DNA of 32,667 bases, taken from Desulfobacterales bacterium (GTDB taxonomy: Bacteria > Desulfobacterota > Desulfobulbia > Desulfobulbales > VMSU01). The stretch covers positions 1 to 32,667 of the forward strand of contig DRPV01000155.1 in the NCBI GenBank assembly GCA_011330685.1, written 5' to 3'. The translations under genes and the position numbers were made by a program. This document shows, in pieces, positions 13,122-21,763 of this stretch (the stretch's first letter is position 1; each line of letters begins with the position of its first letter). The notes under the pieces are model-generated. The model was not told the origin of the DNA. It saw only the letters and a list, made by a program, of their open reading frames with translations, and did no database searches.

Positions 13122-15974
13122 CTACCTGCCCACCGTACTCAATAGGGTCTGCAGCATCTCGTCCGAAACCGTAATAAGCTTGGCCGCCGCGGTATAGGCA
13201 TGCTGAAATTTCATCAAATTAGCCATTTCCTCATCAAGAGAGACTCCGGACGTTGAATCCCGAATGGCCTCTAATTGAGTATTTACCTGCTTGTTATAGG
13301 TTAAATCGGTATTTATGCTCTTACTCTTGAGCCCTATTTCAGCAATAAGAGAATTATAGAAACCATCTAAGGTGTCAGTTGTGCCGCCACTGAAGCTAAC
13401 CTCTTCATTTCTTTGAATATTTGAGACCAGCAAAGCGTTGGAGTTGTCACCTCTGAATATTTCGCCATATTTATTAATCGTCCCGGCGGCGAGATTATTC
13501 AGCTTATCAGAGACCGTGGAATTAATGCCGATGGTGCCGGCAGAGTGACCGGAAAATATAGTATTCAGGCCAATGGCCGCCAGAAAATTCGAGTCGTCGC
13601 CGCCAAAGGCGAATTGATGACTGGCATCGGGGGTCAGAATCAGCTTATTGTCGCTCACCGTGGCCTCCACCCAGGGGGTTGTCACCGTCGGGTCATTAAT
13701 GGCGTTAACGATTGATTTGTTAATAACATCGGCCACATCCTGTAAATTATAGGCCCGTTCCAGGGGGATGGATACCGGCTGAGCCAGAGCGAGAGAACCG
13801 TCCTTATTGTAGAGCCACATCTTAAAACTCTTGCCATCGGTACTCAGGGTATCGGCATAATCCAGCCCCATGAGAGAGTTGGCCACGCCGTTATCAGCAA
13901 AGGTATATGATAATTTACCATCATTGGCCGTCTCGTCGGCCTTGGCCACCCCAAGCTTGGTAAACTTTGTAAAGCCGAGATTACCGCTCCCTGCCCCGCT
14001 GATATTATCCACCCTTATATCCGAGGTCTCACTGGAAAAGACAACGGCATTCAATATTCCACCGTTAGTGCCGTTTCCCACCTTAGCGGTAACTCCGCTC
14101 TTGGCGCTGACCAGATTTATCGCATCGACTATCAACTGGGCGTTCTGGGCCGCGGTATCGGCAGATAAAAGATTAACCGAAACCGCATGACCGTTAACGG
14201 TAAAGGAAACGGGAGAATTCGCTCCCGGAACAGTCACAGCATTATCGCTGTAATGAACCGTCCCGGCCCAGCCCAGCTCGGCCATAATGGTGTCATCAGC
14301 CCCGCCGTCAATACTGATGGGCCCCGAGCCGGTGAAGACGGAAAGAGCGCCGGTATTATGCGCGGCATCGGCCGTATAGGTTCCATCGGTAAGGCCGGCC
14401 TTGGCCTCCACCGGATCCGTTTGATCAAGACCGGCAAGGACAATCTGCGATTCATCGCCCTTATTTGTATTCCGCAGAACAAGGGCGTTAACAGCCCCGC
14501 CGTTCAAGCCATTCCCCACCAACGCCTCAATGGTAATCTTGGGCTGATTGGTCTGAGGCGGGGTGAGTCCCACATTATCATTATAGTCACTGATCGCCTG
14601 ATTAACGGCATCCTTTAAATGAGAGGCCAAAAGCGCCGGATCGGTGTCATCCGGGGCACCGGCGGCATCAACCGTATAATTTACCGCGATACCGTTTACC
14701 GTAAAGCTGATAGTCTGGCCGTTATCTGCGGCTGTCATGGGGGTCACGGCATCGCCGGCCACCTGAGTCGTCATTTTAGCGATAACCCCGGCCCCGGCGT
14801 TATTGATAGCCACTGCGGCGTTATAGGTCTTACCCATGGCCTGGCCATAGACCACGGAACTACCGTCAATCCGGCCAATATCCCGGCCGTTAATCTGCAG
14901 ACTGCCGGCAATAATCGTCTCGGCGGCAGTATCAACATCCACCGTGGTATGCAGCAGCGCGGCATCATGGGCCGCTTCAGAACTGACAAGACGATCAGAG
15001 AAAGGCACCATTCCCACGCCCTGACTGTGCTGCTGATTAACCTCCCTGATCAGAGAATTGGCAAGAGAGTTCAAACGGCCGAGATAATTATCAGGATTAC
15101 CCTCAACCAGCTGATTATTCATCCCGACCAGTCCCCCAAGCTTGGCACCCAGAGCCTCACCGGAGGGGATAACCGCCATGGTCTGGGCACCGGTGGCGGA
15201 GGTCTGCACCCAATGGAGCTTGTTATCCGACCAATCCAGGCTCCAGGACTCGTTATTATTGACCAGAGAATGACCATCACCAAGCATTATGGTATAGGCC
15301 CCGTTGGCAGATTCAAAATAATTGACATCCACGTAGCCGGAGAGTTTTTTTAACAAATCATCCCTGGTATCACGCAGATCATTCTGCTGCTGGCGAGTGG
15401 TCTCGGAAGCGGAAATCTTCACGTTAATATTCGCTAATTGTTTAGTCAGACTGTTTACGGCACTGATTGTGGACTTCAGGTTCTCGCCTATATTGAGTTT
15501 GACCTGGTTGATATCCGCGGTCATGGACTGAAACTTATCATTTAAAATTTCCGCCTTCTGCACCACAGTCTGGCGGGCGGAAGACAATTCAGGGTTATTG
15601 CTTAAGGCCTGCCAGGCGGCCCAAAACTGGCTCATCAAATCATTTACCGCCAGACCGGGAGCCTCATTAAAGGTGGTTCCCACTACCTTCATTATCTGTT
15701 GCTGGGCCTGCAGATTATTGATGGTGGAATTCTGGTCCATGAGCCGTTTCACCATAAACCGATCATACTGCCGCACCACCGATTCACTGCGCACCCCGTT
15801 ACCGAAAAATCCTGCCCGGTCGGGAGTGGCCACCGGAGTGGTCAAATCCAGTATCTGACGGGTATAGCCCGGATCATCAACATTGGCGATGTTATGCCCC
15901 GCCACATTGATTGAGGCCTGATGAGTAAGCAGGGCCTCCTTAGCTATATTTAATACCGACGCGATACTTGGCAT
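13122..15974 (-). CDS. flgK: Flagellar hook-associated protein FlgK (HAP1), enlarged
   Basis: 950 residues against about 550 in E. coli. The N-terminus has the axial-protein signature (ALLTHQASINVAGHNIANVDDPGYTRQ), and the C-terminal VSLDEEMANLMKFQHAYTAAAKLITVSDEMLQTLL forms the D0 helix. Residues about 355-660 carry inserts of the same type as in FlgL: NGGAVNALVLRNTNKGDESQIVLAGL, HNTG, MAELGW, then another FTVNGHAVSV..AKSGVTAKVGNGTNGGILNAVVF unit. FlgK caps the hook and receives FlgL, so shared insert domains may contact or decorate the same junction surface (inference). It starts four bases after the flgN stop, in one operon. Confidence 0.95.
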   Translation of the reverse strand: MPSIASVLNIAKEALLTHQASINVAGHNIANVDDPGYTRQILDLTTPVATPDRAGFFGNGVRSESVVRQYDRFMVKRLMDQNSTINNLQAQQQIMKVVGTTFNEAPGLAVNDLMSQFWAAWQALSNNPELSSARQTVVQKAEILNDKFQSMTADINQVKLNIGENLKSTISAVNSLTKQLANINVKISASETTRQQQNDLRDTRDDLLKKLSGYVDVNYFESANGAYTIMLGDGHSLVNNNESWSLDWSDNKLHWVQTSATGAQTMAVIPSGEALGAKLGGLVGMNNQLVEGNPDNYLGRLNSLANSLIREVNQQHSQGVGMVPFSDRLVSSEAAHDAALLHTTVDVDTAAETIIAGSLQINGRDIGRIDGSSVVYGQAMGKTYNAAVAINNAGAGVIAKMTTQVAGDAVTPMTAADNGQTISFTVNGIAVNYTVDAAGAPDDTDPALLASHLKDAVNQAISDYNDNVGLTPPQTNQPKITIEALVGNGLNGGAVNALVLRNTNKGDESQIVLAGLDQTDPVEAKAGLTDGTYTADAAHNTGALSVFTGSGPISIDGGADDTIMAELGWAGTVHYSDNAVTVPGANSPVSFTVNGHAVSVNLLSADTAAQNAQLIVDAINLVSAKSGVTAKVGNGTNGGILNAVVFSSETSDIRVDNISGAGSGNLGFTKFTKLGVAKADETANDGKLSYTFADNGVANSLMGLDYADTLSTDGKSFKMWLYNKDGSLALAQPVSIPLERAYNLQDVADVINKSIVNAINDPTVTTPWVEATVSDNKLILTPDASHQFAFGGDDSNFLAAIGLNTIFSGHSAGTIGINSTVSDKLNNLAAGTINKYGEIFRGDNSNALLVSNIQRNEEVSFSGGTTDTLDGFYNSLIAEIGLKSKSINTDLTYNKQVNTQLEAIRDSTSGVSLDEEMANLMKFQHAYTAAAKLITVSDEMLQTLLSTVGR

Positions 15975-15977
15975 TCT

Positions 15978-16490
15978 TCAGACCTCTCGACTGATCAGGC
16001 TGGGCTGGACGCTGCTCCGCCTGAAGCCGGCAGCCCCGTAGGTAGCAGGGGCCGAAGCCTCGGGGCCGGTTAAAAGACTAACCGCCTCATTTAAGCAGGA
16101 CAAGGTATCCATGGTCGCCCGCCGGTTTATCAGGGTCTGGGTTTGAATCTCCAGGCGCAGCTCCCGCAGGTTTTGCCTGTACTGCTCGACAATCCGGCAC
16201 TCACTATCTGCCAGCAGGGGCAAAATGGCCGCCAAGGTCGAGACCGGCGGTTTATCATCCTCCGCGGCAACCGCCTCCTCAATAACACCTTTCAGGATAT
16301 CATCCACATATTGAATCCTAGTCAGTAAACTTTCCTTCTCCTTGGAAAGCCTGAAAAGTTCCTGAGCCGCCATCGCCTTCAAGGCCTTATTTTCATCCCG
16401 CAGAAGACTATTAAGTTCTTCCGAAAATCTGGCATTAGTCCGCAGCCCTTCAATGAGCTTTTCCACTATTTCCGGTTTTAGCTTTTTCAT
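15978..16490 (-). CDS. flgN: FlgN-type flagellar export chaperone
   Basis: 170 residues, predicted all-helical: charged heptad-like stretches LIEGLRTNARFSEELNSLLRDENKALKAMAAQELFRLSKEKESLLTRIQYVDDIL and a second helical half around ILPLLADSECRIVEQYRQNLRELRLEIQTQ. FlgN binds FlgK and FlgL in the cytosol and delivers them to the export gate. Placement directly before flgK, after flgJ, is typical. It overlaps flgJ by four bases (start inside the flgJ end), implying translational coupling. Sequence identity to known FlgN is low, so the call leans on length, helical pattern and position. Confidence 0.82.
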   Translation of the reverse strand: MKKLKPEIVEKLIEGLRTNARFSEELNSLLRDENKALKAMAAQELFRLSKEKESLLTRIQYVDDILKGVIEEAVAAEDDKPPVSTLAAILPLLADSECRIVEQYRQNLRELRLEIQTQTLINRRATMDTLSCLNEAVSLLTGPEASAPATYGAAGFRRSSVQPSLISREV

Positions 16491-16819
16491 ATTTTTTTAT
16501 CCTGGTTGTAACGATGAACTATTGATTGGGGGCCGCGGCTTAACTGGCGGTACAGGCTGTCACCAAGGCCCATACCCCGCCCCTTGGCCATATCCTGAGC
16601 CAAGGCATCATCTCCCATTGACTGATACATATCAGAGGAATATCCCCCCCCGAATATGCCGTCTTTGGGAATGGATTTCCGCATGGTAGTGAGCAGCTGT
16701 TTAAGCATCAGGGCCTCAAAATCATGGCAGGCTTTACGCAATTTCTTCTCTTTAAGCTTATCGGCAGCCGCCCCCGTTTGCTTGAGCTCCACTCCCGCCC
16801 CATCTATCCGCATCATCAC
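16487..16819 (-). CDS. flgJ: FlgJ-type rod-binding protein (N-terminal domain only)
   Basis: 110 residues: LRKACHDFEALMLKQLLTTMRKSIPKDGIFGGGYSSDMYQSMGDDALAQDMAKGRGMGLGDSLYRQL is the rod-cap domain of FlgJ. The muramidase domain of the enterobacterial protein is absent, as in many deltaproteobacteria, so cell-wall opening must use another enzyme. FlgJ caps the growing rod in the periplasm. It sits nine bases after flgI and overlaps flgN by four bases. Confidence 0.93.
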   Translation of the reverse strand: MMMRIDGAGVELKQTGAAADKLKEKKLRKACHDFEALMLKQLLTTMRKSIPKDGIFGGGYSSDMYQSMGDDALAQDMAKGRGMGLGDSLYRQLSRGPQSIVHRYNQDKKI

Positions 16820-16828
16820 CCTCCTCCC

Positions 16829-17947
16829 TTAGATAATCTTTAATTCGGCCTGCAGCGCCCCGGCCGCCTTAATGGCCTGTAAAACAGCGATTAGATCACG
16901 AGGAGCAACCCCCACGGAATTAAGGGCCCGCACTAATTGGCCCAGGGTAACCCCCGGATCAATCTCCGCCAGTTTTTTAGAGGTCTTGCCGGCCGTGGCG
17001 CTGGCAATCTGGGCGGTCATTTTCTTCACCATTTTATTAGTCAACAGCTTGCCCACCATAGCCGAGGCAATTGGTGGTGTTTTGGCGGCGGAGACCTGCA
17101 CGCTGAGGGAACCATGGGCCAGGGCCAGCCGGCTGATCCTGACATTTTCGCCCATGACCACGGTGCCGGTACGTTCATCTATCACCACCATGGCATGGTT
17201 GTCCGGCCGTACATCCAGATCCTCTAATTTTGCCAGCAGGGCGACCTGCCTGTTTTTATAGGATTCCGGCACCTCTACCCGGACGCTGGCCCCATCCTGG
17301 GCCTTGGCGAAATCGCCCCCGAGATCATTATTAATGGCCTTCACGACCCTGATTACCGTGGTAAAATCCGGCCTGTCCAGGCTGATAGTCACATAATTCC
17401 GCCCGGCAAAAGAGACCGGCACCTCTCTCTCCACCGTAGCACCATTGGGAATACGAGCCACGGTGAGATGATTCTTCTGGCCGCCTCTCCGCCCGCCCGG
17501 CACGACAAAACCGCCTATACTCACCGGCCCCTGGGCCATGGCATAAATCTTACCGTCTAAACCACGCAAAGGGGTGGCAATCAGGGTGCCACCCTGCAGA
17601 GAGGCGGCATCACCAAGAGAAGATACAGTAACATCAATTTCCTGACCGTTTTTGACAAAAGGCGGCAGACTGCCGGTCACCAAGACCCCGGCTACATTCT
17701 TCACCTTAATATCGTTGGAGTTGATATTCATGCCGATATTCTTCAACATATTGGTCAACCCCTGGGTGGTGAAGGTTGATTTGTTGCCATCACCAGTACC
17801 ATGCAGCCCCACCACCAAGCCGTAGCCTAATAATTGATTATCACGCACCCCGTCCACCTGAGCCATATCCTTCAGACGGGCTCCCTGGGCAGTCAAGACC
17901 GCAACATCCAGCAAAAATAGGGTTATAATTAAGAGTATTTTTTTCAT
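16829..17947 (-). CDS. flgI: Flagellar P-ring protein FlgI
   Basis: 372 residues with a Sec signal peptide (MKKILLIITLFLLDVAVLTAQG). Family blocks are clear: RLKDMAQVDGVRDNQLLGYGLVVGLHGTGDG, FTTQGLTNMLKNIGMNI, VKNVAGVLVTGSLPPFVKNGQEIDVTVSSLGDAASLQGGTLIATPLRG, and a C-terminal VTLGQLVRALNSVGVAPRDLIAVLQAIKAAGAL. FlgI forms the ring around the rod in the peptidoglycan layer. A sigma-54 promoter precedes it at 18003-18018, so flgI through fliW can be transcribed separately from flgF-flgH. Confidence 0.97.
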   Translation of the reverse strand: MKKILLIITLFLLDVAVLTAQGARLKDMAQVDGVRDNQLLGYGLVVGLHGTGDGNKSTFTTQGLTNMLKNIGMNINSNDIKVKNVAGVLVTGSLPPFVKNGQEIDVTVSSLGDAASLQGGTLIATPLRGLDGKIYAMAQGPVSIGGFVVPGGRRGGQKNHLTVARIPNGATVEREVPVSFAGRNYVTISLDRPDFTTVIRVVKAINNDLGGDFAKAQDGASVRVEVPESYKNRQVALLAKLEDLDVRPDNHAMVVIDERTGTVVMGENVRISRLALAHGSLSVQVSAAKTPPIASAMVGKLLTNKMVKKMTAQIASATAGKTSKKLAEIDPGVTLGQLVRALNSVGVAPRDLIAVLQAIKAAGALQAELKII

Positions 17948-18002
17948 AAAAAATTCCTGTATTCAAGGGGGCGGCCAGAAACTGCCCCTGAATTTATATA
18001 AA

Positions 18003-18018
18003 AGCAATTAACGTGCCA
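18003..18018 (-). promoter_or_regulatory. Sigma-54 promoter upstream of flgI
   Basis: Minus strand: TGGCAC, GTTAA, TTGCT, matching TGGCAC-N5-TTGCW exactly. The predicted start is near 17991, about 45 bases before the flgI ATG, within the 96-bp flgH-flgI gap. Confidence 0.82.
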
Positions 18019-18043
18019 CCATAAAGCGGCAATATTTGCCGCC

Positions 18044-18742
18044 CTAAAACGGCCAGACTACATCAATGAGATTAGCGAACCAGCCAGGCCGCTGCTTGGA
18101 GCTTAACGATCCGACACCGTTATATTCAATGCGGGCATCGGCAATATAGGAAGACAATATAGTATTATCACTGCTAATATCCTCCGGCCGGATAATGCCG
18201 GAGAGGATAATATGCTGGGTCTCATTGTTAACCCGTACCTCCTGATAACCGCGAATCATCAGATTACCAGTTGGCGAGATATTAATTACCCTGGCTGATA
18301 TGGTGGCGGTTACCTGACTGTCGCGCGAGGTTTCACCCTTACCATGAAAGGATTTGGTCAAGTCGGCATTCATACTGGTCAAGGAAGGAGTCTGCGCGCC
18401 ATGACGGCCCCGGAACAGGCTTTCATAGCCAAAGAGTGAAGAGACACCACCCTTGAGACTGGAATCATGCGAGGTCTTGGTTTCAGCATTTTTATCGGCG
18501 CTGGAATTCTCGACGATCTTCACCAGGAGGATATCACCCACCTTGTGAGCCCGGTCATCCTCATAAATATTCTTGGCGGCCGGATTAAATATAGCCCCCG
18601 TCGGGGCGGCGGCCGTTACATGGTCAGCCGCCGGCATACTGTAACGCTCCGGCAATACCGGTTTATCCGCGACCGCTGGATTCTGTCCGGCACAACCGGC
18701 TATCAGGAAGAACAAACAACCGTAAAGTCTAAGTATTCGCAT
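18044..18742 (-). CDS. flgH: Flagellar L-ring lipoprotein FlgH
   Basis: I start at ATG 18742 (232 residues), because SD AGGAG lies seven bases upstream and the protein then begins MRILRLYGCLFFLIAGC, a proper lipoprotein signal with lipobox IAGC. The ORF-track start at 18787 adds 15 residues and would overlap flgA. Family blocks: IYEDDRAHKVGDILLVKIVENSSADKNAETKT, GSLTATISARVINISPTGNLMIRGYQEVRVNNETQHIILSGIIRPEDIS-like region, and IEYNGVGSLSSKQRPGW. FlgH assembles the L-ring in the outer membrane, working with FlgI. Confidence 0.95.
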   Translation of the reverse strand: MRILRLYGCLFFLIAGCAGQNPAVADKPVLPERYSMPAADHVTAAAPTGAIFNPAAKNIYEDDRAHKVGDILLVKIVENSSADKNAETKTSHDSSLKGGVSSLFGYESLFRGRHGAQTPSLTSMNADLTKSFHGKGETSRDSQVTATISARVINISPTGNLMIRGYQEVRVNNETQHIILSGIIRPEDISSDNTILSSYIADARIEYNGVGSLSSKQRPGWFANLIDVVWPF

Positions 18743-18752
18743 TATAATTCTC

Positions 18753-19505
18753 CTAATATACCGCCTCGACCTCATGGGCATTAACAATCCGGGCGTAAAT
18801 CTTTTTACGGCTCATCAAATTCTTCACCATAACCATATCCCCCAAGGCTCCGGCCATGTCTATCCGGCCCGCCGCCCTCACCACGAGCGCCCCGGAATGA
18901 ACGACAATGGTGACCATATCGCCCCGCTTAACAATCATCGGCCGCTTCAGCAGGCGTTTAAAGAAAACCGACCCCGGCCGCATGGTGGTCTTTAACTGCA
19001 GACCCGCCGCCTGAGCGGGATCAGTAATAACATCAGGGCCCAACATGGTTATATTGCGCCGCATGGTATCAAGATCAGCGGCCCGCAGTATAGTATTACG
19101 GGAGAGATTACGGGCCGCGCAGACCACATCCCCCCAGAGTTCCACATCAGCGCTCATGCTCACCCGTACCTCTTTGCGGTCAGCCGCCATGATGGCGACC
19201 TCCATCTCCTGCCGCAGCCCGGTGTCGTTACCACTTTTTGACAACAACCGATAAGTAAGCGGCCCGGACAAGACCTTAACCACCGCCGGCCGGGCTCTAA
19301 AATGACTTAAGCGCCGCTCTATGCCCGGCAGATAGGATTTTGTCCTGCTGCCCGTGGGCAACATATTCATAAACACCTTCTCCAGGTCACTTTGCCTCAG
19401 GGTTACCATGGAACCGGCTCCAGCCGGCCAGGCGGCAATAAACTGCGCTCCAATCACTGCCGCCATAATTAACAGCCATCCCCTGCCCTTATGCCTTAAC
19501 ACCAT
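18753..19505 (-). CDS. flgA: Flagellar P-ring assembly chaperone FlgA
   Basis: 250 residues with a signal peptide (hydrophobic 11-26, AGA/G). The C-terminal half has the SAF-type fold: AARNLSRNTILRAADLDTMRRNITMLG, MRPGSVFFKRLLKRPMIVKRGDMVTIVVHSGALVVRAAGRIDMAGALGDMVMVKNLMSRKKIYARIV. FlgA is the periplasmic chaperone for FlgI. It lies 71 bases after flgG and ten before flgH in the same operon. Confidence 0.93.
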   Translation of the reverse strand: MVLRHKGRGWLLIMAAVIGAQFIAAWPAGAGSMVTLRQSDLEKVFMNMLPTGSRTKSYLPGIERRLSHFRARPAVVKVLSGPLTYRLLSKSGNDTGLRQEMEVAIMAADRKEVRVSMSADVELWGDVVCAARNLSRNTILRAADLDTMRRNITMLGPDVITDPAQAAGLQLKTTMRPGSVFFKRLLKRPMIVKRGDMVTIVVHSGALVVRAAGRIDMAGALGDMVMVKNLMSRKKIYARIVNAHEVEAVY

Positions 19506-19576
19506 AGTTCCAACCTCAACAAATTACGGCCTGCCGCCTTCCAGATGCCAATTTAGCCCCCCGCAATTATCCCAAA

Positions 19577-20359
19577 TTATCGTTTCAGACTGTTGGCTAT
19601 CTCCATTAATTGATCAGCGGTGGTAATCGCCTTGGAGTTGACCTCGTAGGCCCTCTGGGTAATAATCAAATTCACCATTTCCTCACTGACATCAACATTG
19701 GAGGTCTCCAAAAAATGCTGTGCAAGGCTGCCCATACCGTTACTGCCCGGATTATCCTCCACCGGAGCCCCGGAGGCCGTTGTTTCGGCAAAGAGATTGC
19801 TGCCCACACTCTTTAAGCCGGCCGGGTTGACAAAACGCACCAGGGTAAGCTGTACCGAGCCCAAGGTCTGCTGGGCGTTATCCTTGGCCGTCAGCAGACC
19901 GCTGGAATCAATAGCCAGCTCGGTGGTACCATCGGGGATGGCAAATTCCGGCTGCAGTCGATTACCGTTGGCTGTCACGATATAGCCGTCGGCGTCACGC
20001 TTAAAGCTCCCGGCCCTGGTGTAATAATCCGTGCCGTCACGACTGATCTTAAAAAAGCCGTCTCCCTCAATAGCCATGTCAAGGTCATTGCCGGTCTGGG
20101 TAAATGAGCCCTGGGTAAAGAGCTTCTGTACCGAAGTCACCCTGGTACCCAGCCCCACCTGCACCCCGGTGGGAACCATCCCGCCGCCCACGGTCTGCGC
20201 CCCCACCTCCCGAAGCGACTGATAAAATAAATCCTCAAACTGCACCCGGCTCTTCTTAAAACCGCCGGTATTGACGTTGGCCAGATTATTGGCGATGACA
20301 TCCAACTGGGTCTGCTGGCCGTCCATCCCGGTACGAGCTGAATAAAGGGCGCGGATCAT
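19577..20359 (-). CDS. flgG: Flagellar distal rod protein FlgG
   Basis: 260 residues, the usual FlgG length. N-terminal axial motif: MIRALYSARTGMDGQQTQLDVIANNLANVNTGGFKKSRVQFEDLFYQ. The centre contains GVQVGLGTRVTSVQKLFTQGSFTQTGNDLDMAIEGDGFFKI. The C-terminus has GMGSLAQHFLETSNVDVSEEMVNLIITQRAYEVNSKAITTADQLM. FlgG builds the distal rod passing through the P and L rings. SD AAGGAG precedes ATG. It follows flgF after a 54-bp gap. Confidence 0.98.
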   Translation of the reverse strand: MIRALYSARTGMDGQQTQLDVIANNLANVNTGGFKKSRVQFEDLFYQSLREVGAQTVGGGMVPTGVQVGLGTRVTSVQKLFTQGSFTQTGNDLDMAIEGDGFFKISRDGTDYYTRAGSFKRDADGYIVTANGNRLQPEFAIPDGTTELAIDSSGLLTAKDNAQQTLGSVQLTLVRFVNPAGLKSVGSNLFAETTASGAPVEDNPGSNGMGSLAQHFLETSNVDVSEEMVNLIITQRAYEVNSKAITTADQLMEIANSLKR

Positions 20360-20413
20360 AGTTTTTCTCCTTGTCTCATATATTTTTAGGGTGATTTACC
20401 GTCAGCATTGGAC

Positions 20414-21142
20414 TCACCCTGTCAAATTTCCAACTCTGGAAATAGCCTGATGATCCAGGTCATCCAGGGTTTGAATCATCTTCTGCTGGGCCTGATACGA
20501 CCTCTGCAGATCAATCATCTCGGTCATCCCCCTGACCACACTTACGTTTGAGGCCTCGACATACCCCTGTTTAATATCGACCTTAGAGGCCTGTAATTCC
20601 TGATTGCCGGGCTTTAACTTAAAAAGGCTGTTACCCTCTTTGACCAGACCCCTCGGCTCAGTAAAATCCACCACGGCCAGACGGTCAACGACCTGGCCGC
20701 CGGAGCTGATAGTGCCATCCCGGCCGACCTCAATATGCTCTGAATTCAGGGAGATAGGGCCGCCGTTGCCAATCACCAGATTGCCGTCAGCCGTACTCAA
20801 CTGACCGCCGCTGTTTAAAGTGAAATTTCCGTCTCTGGTATAACGAATCCCCTGCGGCGTCTGGATCTTGAAAAATCCCCGGCCGTTAATGGCAAAGTCC
20901 AAGGGGTTATCGGTCTTCTGCACCGCCCCCTGGCTCTGGTCGATTATTGATTTGATGCCCTTGCCCACCCGCATCCGGTTGCCGGCCGCCTTGAACATCA
21001 TCTCCCAGAAGGTTAAATCATCTTTTTTATAACCGTCGGTATTGACATTAGCCAGATTATTGGCTACTTGATTCAGTCTTTGTTCCTGAGCCACCATGGT
21101 CTCTGTGGCCTCGGTGAGCCCAAGACGATTTTTAATAAACAC
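20414..21142 (-). CDS. flgF: Flagellar proximal rod protein FlgF
   Basis: 242 residues starting at GTG with SD GAGGAGGG six bases upstream. NQVANNLANVNTDGYKKDDLTFWEMMF is the rod/hook N-terminal motif. DFAINGRGFFKIQTPQGIRYTRDGNFTLN and the C-terminal QGYVEASNVSVVRGMTEMIDLQRSYQAQQKMIQTLDDLDHQAISRVG complete it. It shares the FlgG fold but is shorter, and it is paired with FlgG as usual. A sigma-54 promoter just upstream makes it the first gene of the rod/ring operon. Confidence 0.95.
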   Translation of the reverse strand: MFIKNRLGLTEATETMVAQEQRLNQVANNLANVNTDGYKKDDLTFWEMMFKAAGNRMRVGKGIKSIIDQSQGAVQKTDNPLDFAINGRGFFKIQTPQGIRYTRDGNFTLNSGGQLSTADGNLVIGNGGPISLNSEHIEVGRDGTISSGGQVVDRLAVVDFTEPRGLVKEGNSLFKLKPGNQELQASKVDIKQGYVEASNVSVVRGMTEMIDLQRSYQAQQKMIQTLDDLDHQAISRVGNLTG

Positions 21143-21184
21143 CGTATTCCCTCCTCAAATTATATAGTTTCATCCTCGTTTTCT

Positions 21185-21200
21185 TGCAATTAAGGTGCCA
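21185..21200 (-). promoter_or_regulatory. Sigma-54 promoter upstream of flgF
   Basis: Minus strand: TGGCAC, CTTAA, TTGCA, a perfect -24/-12 element. The predicted start is near 21174, about 30 bases before the flgF GTG. It closely resembles the flgI and glnA elements, supporting RpoN control of this flagellar class, as is known in other polar-flagellated bacteria through FlrC/FleR-type activators. Confidence 0.87.
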
Positions 21201-21347
21201 TCAGCCTTGACGTTCGGGATAATCTAACTTTATCGCCGGACACAAGGCGCCTGAGGGGAATATAAGCGGGTTGGAATTTTTAAAAAGATGGGGGAATCAG
21301 AGGCGGCGGCCCTTGATAAAAAAGCGGAAGTCGGTAAATACTGCCTA

Positions 21348-21641
21348 TCAGCCCTCAGGCTGATATTTCTCGTTAGCGCGATAGATAAAGGCCAGAATTT
21401 CGGCAACCAGGATGTAGGTTTCCGGCGGAATCTCCTCATTCACCTTGAGACGGGATAATATCTCCACCAGATCGGCATCGGCGTGAATGGGAATATCATG
21501 TTCCCGCGCCAGAGCAATAATGCGCTCGGCAATCAGACCTTCACCCTTACCAATAACGACCGGAGCCCGATTACTCTCCTGATCGTAACGCAGAGCCACA
21601 GCCTTATTTTTAACAGATTTTGTTTTTTTTGATTCAGCCAT
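21348..21641 (-). CDS. FlhB C-terminal-domain homologue (FhlB/EscU-YscU-like)
   Basis: I start at ATG 21641 (97 residues, MAESKKTKSVKNKAVALRYD), which matches the family length. The ORF-track start adds 35 residues that come from repeat-containing upstream DNA. The core AVALRYDQESNRAPVVIGKGEGLIAERIIALAREHDIPIHADADLVEILSRLKVNEEIPPETYILVAEILAFIY matches the cytoplasmic domain of FlhB that follows the NPTH autocleavage site, without the membrane part. Such stand-alone proteins can substitute for the cleaved FlhB fragment in export switching. It precedes flgF with a separate sigma-54 promoter between them. SD is weak. Confidence 0.85.
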   Translation of the reverse strand: MAESKKTKSVKNKAVALRYDQESNRAPVVIGKGEGLIAERIIALAREHDIPIHADADLVEILSRLKVNEEIPPETYILVAEILAFIYRANEKYQPEG

Positions 21642-21710
21642 GTTAGTTTCTAATAAAAAAGGGTAACAACAATCAATATAAGCTACAGTTAAAAAAAACT
21701 CCTCCCGAGG

Positions 21711-21758
21711 TGTAAACGTTTCAAGCACGCACATCAGGGTGTTCATGGAACGTTTACA
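21711..21758. repeat. Short inverted repeat bounded by TGTAAACGTTYC boxes
   Basis: TGTAAACGTTTC (21711-21722) and GGAACGTTTACA (21747-21758) are inverted with one mismatch. The right end, CAGGGTGTTCATGGAACGTTTACA, resembles the segment across the ribF stop at about 30467-30489. Confidence 0.6.
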
Positions 21759-21763
21759 TTTTT

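Noticed and set aside
14619-15353. 244-residue plus-strand ORF
   Set aside because: Antisense shadow of flgK with no initiation signal or domain.
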